Shown here: positions 26,174 to 33,564 of the stretch, in pieces | Position numbering within the stretch: the stretch's first letter is position 1 | How the letters are laid out: each line of letters starts with the position of its first letter | Assembly (NCBI RefSeq): GCF_007829335.1 | Contig: NZ_VIWO01000006.1 | Location: forward strand, 310,001-374,000 | Direction: 5' to 3' | Source of the DNA: Chitinophaga polysaccharea | Lineage (GTDB): Bacteria > Bacteroidota > Bacteroidia > Chitinophagales > Chitinophagaceae | Length of the DNA stretch: 64,000 nt | Notes under the pieces: generated by a model | The model's input: the letters and a program-made list of their open reading frames with translations, nothing else | Databases searched by the model: none | What the model was told of the DNA's origin: nothing | Program-made: the position numbers and the translations under genes

Positions 26174-26639
26174 TGTAATTAGTTTTAAATTAATACCCGT
26201 CTGCCAACCGCCATACAGGAGGATTTATCTTTTCTAATATACGCGATTTAATGGGTGCGCCGTTTTTACACGCGTTCCCAAATATAAAGACTATTGTATC
26301 AACAAGGTGGATCTGGCTGCGGCCGATTGGTCGTTTTTTTCCAATATTAGCGATATTAATAGTTTCATTATCTTTAACCACCCTCGGGAATAACTGTTAT
26401 CGTCTATATTAATTATTAATGACCGGTGTTTGATATCTTTCTATAAGCCTGAATAGTTAATTATTTGATAACGAACCATCATGAATGGTCGCCATATTGT
26501 ACACTCCCGGTGGAAAATATCTGGTGGGAATGGGTACCATATCAACCAATATCAATATAATTTTATATCATTGCAGAATTCATTGAAGTAATTATTTCAC
26601 AGAATTTTGCGTATTTAGCAGCACATTAAAGAAGCATAC
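26174..26639. other. intergenic region between divergent operons
   Basis: 466 bp between the divergent DUF2520 and topA starts. A GTG-started 63-codon minus-strand frame (26190-26381) exists, but it has no recognisable domain and I do not call it. The stretch is AT-rich and must hold both promoters; I cannot place a clean -33/-7 pair. Confidence 0.5.
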
Positions 26640-28988
26640 ATGGCAAAAAATTTAGTTATAGTTGAGTCCCCGGCGAAAGCCAAGACCATAGAAAAAATAC
26701 TGGGCAAAGACTTTGAAGTCAAGTCCTGCTTCGGTCACATACGTGATCTGGAGAAGGATGACATGGGGATAGACATAGAAAATAACTTTAAGCCGAAGTA
26801 TGTGATCCCGGACGACAAGGAAAAGGTGGTGAAGGAACTGAAGAAGCTGGCGAAGGATACCGATGAGGTATGGCTGGCAACGGATGAGGACCGTGAGGGG
26901 GAGGCTATTTCCTGGCATCTGTGTGAGGTGTTGAACCTGGATCCAAAAACTACCAAGCGTATTGTTTTTCACGAAATCACCAAGCCGGCCATCGAGAATG
27001 CCGTTCAGCATCCGCGTAAGCTGGATATGGACCGCGTAAACGCACAACAGGCCCGCCGTATACTGGACCGTATCGTGGGATTTGAAATTTCCCCGGTATT
27101 GTGGCGCAAAATGAGCATGCGTAACTCCCTTTCTGCCGGCCGTGTGCAGTCGGTAGCAGTGAGACTGATTGTGGAAAGAGAAAGGGAAATCAATGCTTTC
27201 CAGACGGTTAGCACCTTTAAAGTAGAAGCATGGTTTACCGGTAAAGACATTAATGGTAAAAGCATTTCCTTCAAAGCAGAAGGACCTGGTAAGTTTAAGA
27301 CCGCAGAAGATGCCGAAAAGTTCCTGCAGGAATGCGTTGGCGCCGCCTATACGGTAAAAGATATCCAGGTAAAACCGGGCAAAAAATCGCCGGCAGCACC
27401 TTTCACCACTTCTACCCTGCAACAGGAAGCCAGCCGTAAACTCGGCTACAGCGTTTCCAAAACCATGTTGCTGGCCCAGAAGCTGTATGAAAGCGGTAAT
27501 ATCACCTACATGCGTACAGACTCGGTAAACCTCTCCGATACGGCCATCACGGAAATTGAAAAAGCGATTAAGGGTAACTTCGGTGAAAAATACCACCAGC
27601 ACCGTAAATTCAAAAATAAAAACGAATCCGCACAGGAAGCGCACGAGGCCATCCGCCCTACCTACATGGAAAACGCCACAGTAGATGACAGCGATACCCG
27701 CAAACTGTACGAACTGATCTGGAAACGTACTATCGCCAGCCAGATGGCAGATGCCGAACTGGAAAAAACCATCGCAAAAATTGATATCTCTACCAACCAC
27801 GATGAGCTCACCGCCAGTGGAGAAGTACTGAAATTTGATGGTTTCCTGAAAGTATACCTGGAAGGCCATGATGACGAAGATGAAACGGAAGAACAGGAAG
27901 GATCTTTACCTCCGTTGGCGGTAAAACAATCCCTGGACCTGAAAGAAATGAAGGCTACGGAAAGATTCTCCCGCCCGGCTCCCCGCTATACAGAAGCCAG
28001 CCTGGTAAAGAAACTGGAAGAGCTGGGTATTGGTCGTCCATCTACCTATGCGCCTACCATTACCACAATACAGAAACGTAACTACGTAGAAAAGAGAGAT
28101 AAAGAAGGGGTAAAAAGAGATTTCCGCATCCTGATACTGAAAGCCGATAAGATCAGTAAACTGACAGAAGCTGAAAATACAGGGGCAGAAAAATCCAAAT
28201 TATTCCCTACCGACCTGGGTATGATCGTTACCGACTTCCTCAACCAGTACTTTAATAATGTAATGGACTATGGCTTTACCGCCAAAATTGAAGAGGAATT
28301 CGATGAAATTGCCAGCGGTAAAAAGGTATGGAATAAGATGCTGAAAGAGTTTTATTCTCCTTTCCATAAAGATGTGGAAAACACACTGGAAAATGCCGAA
28401 AGAGTGAAAGGCGAACGCCCGCTGGGTGTAGACGCCGCCTCCGGTAAACCGGTGGTAGCCCGTATGGGACGCTACGGCCCCATGATCCAGATAGGCAGTG
28501 TGGAAGACGAGGAAAAGCCACGTTTTGCCAAATTGAAAGCCACCCAAAGCATTGAAACCATCTCTATGGAAGAAGCCATGGAGTTGTTTAAACTGCCCCG
28601 CAACCTGGGACTGTTTGAAGGCACGGATGTGATCATCAATATTGGCCGCTTCGGACCTTATGCACAACACGATAAAAAGTTCTATTCCCTGAAAAAGGAA
28701 ATGGATCCATATACCGTAGAGCTGGATGAAGTAGCTCCGCTGATCGCAGAAAAACGTACCGCCAAAGACGAACGCACCATTAAGATATTCGAAAAGGAAA
28801 AGATCCAGATACTAAAAGGACCTTATGGCCCTTACATTAAACAAGGTCTGAAGAATTATAAAATACCGAAAGAAAAAATTGAAACGGCTGCCGACATCAC
28901 CCTGGAAGAAGCCAAAGCAATCATCGAAGATGTGAAGGCCAATCCACCGAAGAAGAAAGCGCCGCCTCGTAAGAAGAAAGCTGAATAA
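26640..28988 (+). CDS. topA: DNA topoisomerase I
   Basis: Type IA topoisomerase that relaxes negative supercoils, 782 residues. Toprim domain: VESPAKAKTIEKILG with the catalytic Glu, and ATDEDREGEAISWH (DxDxE). The active-site Tyr is Tyr290 in GNITYMRTDSVNLS. The core continues with GRVQSVAVRLIVERE and EEAHEAIRPT-like QEAHEAIRPT. The C-terminal part has repeats of the zinc-free kind (GRYGPMIQIG, GRFGPYAQH, GPYGPYIKQG), with no Cys4 zinc ribbons, and ends in a Lys/Pro tail (PPKKKAPPRKKKAE), as usual in Bacteroidota. Single gene. Confidence 0.98.
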   Translation: MAKNLVIVESPAKAKTIEKILGKDFEVKSCFGHIRDLEKDDMGIDIENNFKPKYVIPDDKEKVVKELKKLAKDTDEVWLATDEDREGEAISWHLCEVLNLDPKTTKRIVFHEITKPAIENAVQHPRKLDMDRVNAQQARRILDRIVGFEISPVLWRKMSMRNSLSAGRVQSVAVRLIVEREREINAFQTVSTFKVEAWFTGKDINGKSISFKAEGPGKFKTAEDAEKFLQECVGAAYTVKDIQVKPGKKSPAAPFTTSTLQQEASRKLGYSVSKTMLLAQKLYESGNITYMRTDSVNLSDTAITEIEKAIKGNFGEKYHQHRKFKNKNESAQEAHEAIRPTYMENATVDDSDTRKLYELIWKRTIASQMADAELEKTIAKIDISTNHDELTASGEVLKFDGFLKVYLEGHDDEDETEEQEGSLPPLAVKQSLDLKEMKATERFSRPAPRYTEASLVKKLEELGIGRPSTYAPTITTIQKRNYVEKRDKEGVKRDFRILILKADKISKLTEAENTGAEKSKLFPTDLGMIVTDFLNQYFNNVMDYGFTAKIEEEFDEIASGKKVWNKMLKEFYSPFHKDVENTLENAERVKGERPLGVDAASGKPVVARMGRYGPMIQIGSVEDEEKPRFAKLKATQSIETISMEEAMELFKLPRNLGLFEGTDVIINIGRFGPYAQHDKKFYSLKKEMDPYTVELDEVAPLIAEKRTAKDERTIKIFEKEKIQILKGPYGPYIKQGLKNYKIPKEKIETAADITLEEAKAIIEDVKANPPKKKAPPRKKKAE

Positions 28989-29115
28989 CGCCGTGGTAAC
29001 AGATGATGAAAAATGAAGGCAAGGAAAATAACTGCAGTGTGAGTGATATGCGTATTATTTAATTTGCCAGCAGGATCACATTATTTGATGATTACCACCT
29101 GATCATAATAATGGC

Positions 29116-29988
29116 ATGAACGAAAACAGAGAAATAAACGCTTTGTTCCACCTGTTGGATGATCCTGATCTGGAGGTATTTGACACTGTTGCCAGTAAAA
29201 TATTACTGTACGGTAAAGATATCATTCCCAATCTGGAGAATTTGTGGGAGAATACGGTTGACGAGGCTATTCAGGAAAGGATAGAGCTGCTCATTCATCG
29301 GGTACATTACCAGGATTTGCAGGCGGCCGTACGTGCGTGGGGACTTTCAGATTCCCAGGGCTTGTTGCAGGGAGCTATCCTGGCATCACGGTACCAGTTT
29401 CCCGACCTCATCGACACACAGATTTTAACAGAAATAGATCGGATTAAACGTAATATCTGGCTGGAACTGAATAACTACCTGACACCACTGGAACAGATCA
29501 ATGTGCTGAACAGCATGGTTTATAATTACTTTGGATTAAAAGGAGAAGAAGTATCCTACCAGCGTAAAAACCAGTTTTTCGTTAACCAGGTAATAGAATC
29601 CAAGAAAGGTAATCCCATTACCAACGGCATCATTTATCAAAGCCTGTGCGCCATGCTGGATTTGCCCGTATATGCTGTTAATATACCCAGGCAGTTTATC
29701 CTCGCGTATTTCGATAGCTACATCGATTTTTCCGTACCGGTAGATCCTGCCGACCATCGCATCCTGTTCTTTATAGATCCTATCCAGGGACAAATTTACA
29801 CGCAACAGGATGTAGATACTTACCTGAAAAGAGTATCGGTACCTTCCGTTCCCTCTTATTTTAAGCCACAGTCCAACAAACGGATTATCCAGTTCCTGCT
29901 GGAAGAATTATCTAAATGCTTCCGGGATGACAAAGATGCATACAAGCAGGATGAGCTGATGAACCTGGCGAGTATACTGGAAGACTAA
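29116..29988 (+). CDS. SirB1-like transglutaminase-fold protein
   Basis: Cytoplasmic protein of 290 residues. The first 100 residues are helical and HEAT-like (EINALFHLLDDPDLEVFDTVASKIL); residues about 100-230 match the Transglut_core2/SirB1 family (LTPLEQINVLNSMVYNYFGLKG, then GNPITNGIIYQSLCAMLDLPVYAVNIPRQFILAY). The classical catalytic Cys of this fold would lie in the ..NGIIYQSLC.. region. Family members are uncharacterised; YchA/SirB1 was linked to regulation only by context. Convergent with the small lipoprotein downstream. Confidence 0.75.
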   Translation: MNENREINALFHLLDDPDLEVFDTVASKILLYGKDIIPNLENLWENTVDEAIQERIELLIHRVHYQDLQAAVRAWGLSDSQGLLQGAILASRYQFPDLIDTQILTEIDRIKRNIWLELNNYLTPLEQINVLNSMVYNYFGLKGEEVSYQRKNQFFVNQVIESKKGNPITNGIIYQSLCAMLDLPVYAVNIPRQFILAYFDSYIDFSVPVDPADHRILFFIDPIQGQIYTQQDVDTYLKRVSVPSVPSYFKPQSNKRIIQFLLEELSKCFRDDKDAYKQDELMNLASILED

Positions 29989-30021
29989 ATAGATTTTTCC
30001 CTTTTTTTATATGCAATTAAA

Positions 30022-30047
30022 AAGCCCACCGCATAAGCGATGGGCTT
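30022..30047. terminator. bidirectional terminator
   Basis: AAGCCCACCGC-ATAA-GCGATGGGCTT, 11-bp stem with one mismatch and A/T tracts on both sides, between convergent genes. Confidence 0.8.
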
Positions 30048-30089
30048 CTTAATTTCTTGCAAGAAAGATATATTATATGAAATAATATC

Positions 30090-30308
30090 TTACTTAGCGT
30101 GAGTTGCAGCAGCAGAATCAGCAGCAGGAGCTACAGTTGCAGCAGAATCAACGTGAGCAGCAGAATCAGCTGGAGCTGGAGCTACTGGAGCAGCGTTCAT
30201 AGTGTCAACAGCTGGAGTTGCAGTAGAATCAGCAGCTGGAGTGCTACCACCGTTACAAGCTACGAAGAACATACCAGCGGCAACTGCGAATACAAATAAT
30301 TTTTTCAT
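30090..30308 (-). CDS. small Ala/Pro/Asp-rich lipoprotein
   Basis: Protein of 72 residues with a lipoprotein signal (MKKLFVFAVAAGMFFVAC, Cys18) and a mature part of low complexity built from PAADS, PADSAA, VDSAAT and AADSAAAT units. It is likely unstructured and membrane-tethered. The DNA shows matching imperfect repeats of a Gln/Ala-like GCAGCAGAATCAGC unit on the plus strand. A good promoter (30339-30368) and terminator frame it as a single, probably well-expressed gene. Function unknown. Confidence 0.8.
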   Translation of the reverse strand: MKKLFVFAVAAGMFFVACNGGSTPAADSTATPAVDTMNAAPVAPAPADSAAHVDSAATVAPAADSAAATHAK

Positions 30309-30338
30309 TTTAGTTCGTTTTGTTTTTTAAAACCGGCG

Positions 30339-30368
30339 CAAAGGTATGCAAATTTTATAAAATACAAA
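30339..30368 (-). promoter_or_regulatory. promoter of the small lipoprotein
   Basis: Minus-strand TTTG (30368-30365), 18 bp, TACCTTTG (30346-30339); 30 bp upstream of the ATG. Close match to the Bacteroidota consensus. Confidence 0.7.
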
Positions 30369-30395
30369 ACCTGATAGCTTTTTTTAACACGGGTT

Positions 30396-31709
30396 TTACT
30401 TTTTCCTGAAGAATATCTTCAAAGGCACCCCTTTAAAGTTAAAGTTCGAGCGAATCTGGTTCTCCAGGTAATTACGATAAGGCGTTTTAACATCATCCGG
30501 GAGATTACAGAAAAAGGCAAATGCCGGCGTATGGGTAGGTATTTGCGTTACATACTTAATACGGATAGGCACTCCTCTTACTACCGGTGGGTGATAAGAT
30601 TCGATCGCTTTCAGCATTATTTCATTCAACACGGAAGTCTGTATACGGCGTAAGCGGTTATCATATACTTCCAGCGCCGTTTCTATCGCTTTGAAAATAC
30701 GTTGCTTTTCTGTTACGGATGTAAAGATGATGGGCACATCAGAAAATGGCGCCAGGCGTTGCTTCAGTTCCTTTTCATAATCACGGGCGGTGTTGGTGCC
30801 TTTCTCCATCAGGTCCCATTTATTCACCAGGATCACCACACCTTTACCTTTACGGGCTGCCAGGCTGAAAATGCTCAGATCCTGCGCAGTAATTCCTTTC
30901 TCTGCATCGAGCAGCAACATCACTACATCCGATTCATCTACTGCCTTGATGGCACGTATCACGGAATAAAATTCCAGGTCTTCCTGCACTTTGTTTTTAC
31001 GCCGGATACCAGCGGTATCAATCAGCATAAAATCTTTCTGGAACATGTTGTAACGGGTGTGAATCGTATCACGGGTAGTACCTGCAATGTCGGAAACAAT
31101 GTTACGTTCCGTGCCGATCAACGCGTTCAGCAAAGATGATTTACCTACGTTAGGTTGACCAATAATAGCAATTTTAGGCAAATCAGCGTCCAGGATAGCT
31201 TCTCCCATTTCAGGGGTAATATGATTTACCACTTCATCCAGCAATTCGCCGGTACCGCTTCCGCTCATAGAGGAGAGGAAGAAAATATGCTCAAAGCCCA
31301 TGCTGTAAAACTCCGTGGCTTCCAACTGACGCTGACTGTTATCTACTTTGTTAACTACCAGTAATACAGGTTTGGAGGTGCGGCGCAGGATATCTGCTAC
31401 ATCCGAATCCAAGTCTGTAATACCTGTGGTTACATCACACATAAAAATAATCAGGTTGGCTTCTTCTATGGCCACTTTCGCCTGCTTGCGGATTTCCCGC
31501 TCAAACACATCGTCACTATTGGATACAAATCCACCCGTATCAATTACATTGAAGGTTTTGCCATTCCAGTCAGCAATACCATACTGACGATCACGGGTTA
31601 CCCCGCTCTGGTCATCTACGATGGCCTTGCGCTGTTCCAATAAACGATTAAACAACGTTGACTTACCAACGTTGGGACGACCTACTATAGCTACTGTAAA
31701 TCCTGCCAT
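30396..31709 (-). CDS. der: ribosome-associated GTPase Der (EngA)
   Basis: Double-GTPase needed for 50S subunit maturation, 437 residues. Two tandem G domains: GRPNVGKST / DTGG / NKVD in the first and GQPNVGKSS / DTAG / NKWD in the second, followed by the KH-like C-terminal domain (ESYHPPVVRGVPIRIKYVTQ). It lies 57 bp downstream of era on the same strand, so the two ribosome-assembly GTPases are probably co-transcribed. Confidence 0.97.
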   Translation of the reverse strand: MAGFTVAIVGRPNVGKSTLFNRLLEQRKAIVDDQSGVTRDRQYGIADWNGKTFNVIDTGGFVSNSDDVFEREIRKQAKVAIEEANLIIFMCDVTTGITDLDSDVADILRRTSKPVLLVVNKVDNSQRQLEATEFYSMGFEHIFFLSSMSGSGTGELLDEVVNHITPEMGEAILDADLPKIAIIGQPNVGKSSLLNALIGTERNIVSDIAGTTRDTIHTRYNMFQKDFMLIDTAGIRRKNKVQEDLEFYSVIRAIKAVDESDVVMLLLDAEKGITAQDLSIFSLAARKGKGVVILVNKWDLMEKGTNTARDYEKELKQRLAPFSDVPIIFTSVTEKQRIFKAIETALEVYDNRLRRIQTSVLNEIMLKAIESYHPPVVRGVPIRIKYVTQIPTHTPAFAFFCNLPDDVKTPYRNYLENQIRSNFNFKGVPLKIFFRKK

Positions 31710-31766
31710 GTTATTATATATTTTGTCGTACTAACCTGGATAATACATCCAGGAATTTTTCATGCT

Positions 31767-32636
31767 TTAATAGCCGTATTCCTTCAGGAAGGTGTCGTTA
31801 TCGCGCCACTTTCCTCTCACTTTTACAAACAGCTCCAGGAATACTTTTCTTTCTATAAACTTCTCTATATCCTGGCGTGCCAGGGTGCCTATCTCACGGA
31901 TAGATTTTCCCTTTTCTCCCAGGATAATTCCTTTCTGGGTGTCGCGGGTAACGATAATCTCCGCCGTTATTTTCGTGAGGGTATCCTTCTCCTGGAATTG
32001 TGTAACAATTACCGTGGTGTGATAAGGAATTTCCTCTTCGAACAGCTGGAATATTTTTTCACGGATCATCTCTGCTACGAAAAAGCGTGTAGACTTATCC
32101 GTTAGTGTATCATCCGGGTAGAAGGCATTTGCTTCGGGCAACAGTTTTACGATAGCCGCCAGGAGTTCTTTGATACCTTTTTTCTGCATCGCAGAAATAG
32201 CTACCACCTCCGTGGCTTTGCCCCAGGCTTTTGCACGCTCCAATAAAACAGCCATATCTTCCTTTATGATATTATCCATTTTATTGAGGATGAGGACCAC
32301 CGGCACTTTCAGCTTCAGGGAATCGAACAACTCCAGGTTTTCCTCCAGCGAATCTTTGGCATCTACAATTAATAATGCCACGTCGGCATCTTCCAGGGCA
32401 GATTTTACCGCGCCCATCATTTTCTCATGCAGCTTGTATTTGGGGTCAATGATACCCGGGGTATCAGAAAACACAATCTGGTAACCGGGCTCTGTCAACA
32501 CCCCTGTAATCCGATGCCGGGTAGTTTGCACTTTAGGAGATATAATCGCCAGCTTTTCGCCCATAATGGCATTCAGCAATGTGCTCTTTCCCGCATTGGG
32601 CTTCCCGAAAATATTTACAAAACCTGCTTTATGCAT
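31767..32636 (-). CDS. era: GTPase Era
   Basis: Essential GTPase that binds the 3' end of 16S rRNA and helps 30S assembly. 289 residues. G1 GKPNAGKST (residues about 11-19), G3 DTPG, G4 NKMD, G5 SAM; C-terminal KH domain with GEKGKSIREIGTLARQDIEKF and a VRGKWRDN end. Upstream of der in the same direction. Confidence 0.97.
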   Translation of the reverse strand: MHKAGFVNIFGKPNAGKSTLLNAIMGEKLAIISPKVQTTRHRITGVLTEPGYQIVFSDTPGIIDPKYKLHEKMMGAVKSALEDADVALLIVDAKDSLEENLELFDSLKLKVPVVLILNKMDNIIKEDMAVLLERAKAWGKATEVVAISAMQKKGIKELLAAIVKLLPEANAFYPDDTLTDKSTRFFVAEMIREKIFQLFEEEIPYHTTVIVTQFQEKDTLTKITAEIIVTRDTQKGIILGEKGKSIREIGTLARQDIEKFIERKVFLELFVKVRGKWRDNDTFLKEYGY

Positions 32637-32681
32637 GATGATATTTAAAAGACTGTTGTGACAACCCGGACTGGCAGAAAT

Positions 32682-32704
32682 AAAAAAAGCCGAATTTCTT
32701 CGGC
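32682..32704 (-). terminator. terminator of the initiator tRNA
   Basis: On the minus strand GCCGAA-GAAA-TTCGGC followed by seven T; a GNRA-capped stem 33 bp after the tRNA 3' end. Confidence 0.85.
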
Positions 32705-32736
32705 CCTTACTTCTTTACTGCATTGATCGCTATTTG

Positions 32737-32808
<72 letters not shown>

Positions 32809-32817
32809 ATGAGGGTG

Positions 32818-32848
32818 CAAAGATAAGAATAATTTAATTGTTGCCAAA
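32818..32848 (-). promoter_or_regulatory. promoter of tRNA-fMet
   Basis: Minus-strand TTTG (32848-32845), 19 bp, TATCTTTG (32825-32818), ending 10 bp before the tRNA 5' end. Matches Bacteroidota -33/-7 elements. Confidence 0.7.
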
Positions 32849-32870
32849 TCTTTTTCCGAGAAACAGAAAA

Positions 32871-32892
32871 AGCCAACCATAAAAGGTTGGCT
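32871..32892 (-). terminator. terminator of ssb
   Basis: AGCCAACC-ATAAAA-GGTTGGCT, 8-bp perfect stem flanked by A and T runs, 27 bp after the ssb stop. Confidence 0.8.
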
Positions 32893-32918
32893 TTCATATT
32901 GGAATGCTTGATATACAT

Positions 32919-33323
32919 TTAGAATGGAAGATCGTCAGCAGGCTGCTCCTGTACGGGCTCTGCCTCAGGAACGGGCACCTCCGTGAAAGCTTTTCTTTTT
33001 TCCTCTTCCCTGCGGCTGAGTAATTGCAAAGAAAAAACCCTCAGTCTTAACGCACCCGATAAAGCGCCGGTGTTGCTGCTTACATACGCCTCCACTTTAG
33101 GAGCGCCCTCTACATACACCATTACTCCCTGTGTCAGGTAAGGAGCTACATTACCCTTGTCCCATAACGAACAATCTACCCAGGTAGTTCTTTCCTCCAG
33201 TATGCCCTGCGCATTTTTAAAACGCTCATTTACGGCAACCGGGAAATTAAATACCGTGGCCCCGTTGACTTCTTTTTTCACTACATCGCGGCCTAAATGC
33301 CCGATTAACTGAAGCTTGATCAT
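32919..33323 (-). CDS. ssb: single-stranded DNA-binding protein
   Basis: OB-fold protein of 134 residues that coats single-stranded DNA. N-terminal MIKLQLIGHLGRDVVKKEVNG and TTWVDCSLWDKGNVAPYLTQG are typical. The Pro/Glu-rich tail ends ADDLPF, the conserved acidic tip that recruits repair and replication partners. Shorter than E. coli SSB because of a short linker, as is usual in Bacteroidota. Single gene with its own terminator. Confidence 0.95.
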   Translation of the reverse strand: MIKLQLIGHLGRDVVKKEVNGATVFNFPVAVNERFKNAQGILEERTTWVDCSLWDKGNVAPYLTQGVMVYVEGAPKVEAYVSSNTGALSGALRLRVFSLQLLSRREEEKRKAFTEVPVPEAEPVQEQPADDLPF

Positions 33324-33443
33324 CAGAAATAAAGATTTAAATGGTTAAAAATTTATAAAAGATGACTGAGAGAAGTATCCATGGAATTTACGCCATTTTC
33401 ACTCCACCAAAAAATAAATTCTGCTTTTTAATGAATACAGCTA

Positions 33444-33451
33444 TACCTTTG
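33444..33451 (+). promoter_or_regulatory. -7 element of the TPP-riboswitch transcript
   Basis: TACCTTTG 14 bp before the aptamer; no clear TTTG -33 element at the expected distance. Confidence 0.5.
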
Positions 33452-33464
33452 CACTAACACAACA

Positions 33465-33535
33465 CATGGGGTGCCTTACTTTCAGGCTGAGATCACACCC
33501 AATGAACCTGGACCAGGTAATGCTGGTTAGGAATG
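33465..33535 (+). promoter_or_regulatory. TPP (THI-element) riboswitch
   Basis: Thiamine-pyrophosphate aptamer. Conserved parts in order: GGGGTGCC, GGCTGAGATCACACCC, ATGAACCTGGACCAGGTAAT and GCTGGTTAGGAATG, with P1 closed by CAT/ATG. The next gene starts 30 nt downstream and no terminator hairpin lies between, so control is probably at translation initiation. TPP should repress the thiamine-uptake receptor. Confidence 0.95.
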
Positions 33536-33564
33536 ACGAAAACAGAAAACAGACATATACTTAC

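Noticed and set aside
26190-26381. 63-codon GTG-started frame upstream of DUF2520
   Set aside because: No domain, rare start and no conservation evidence available; left as intergenic.
26652-27869. 405-codon open frame on the minus strand opposite topA
   Set aside because: Antisense shadow of a well-supported gene; the translation is Phe/His/Arg-rich without any domain.
30099-30299. Ser-rich plus-strand frame opposite the small lipoprotein
   Set aside because: Product of the repetitive Ala/Asp codons read backwards; the minus-strand gene has signal peptide, promoter and terminator.
33466-33564. N-terminal extension of the TonB receptor
   Set aside because: Would translate the TPP aptamer; the signal peptide starts at the ATG at 33565.
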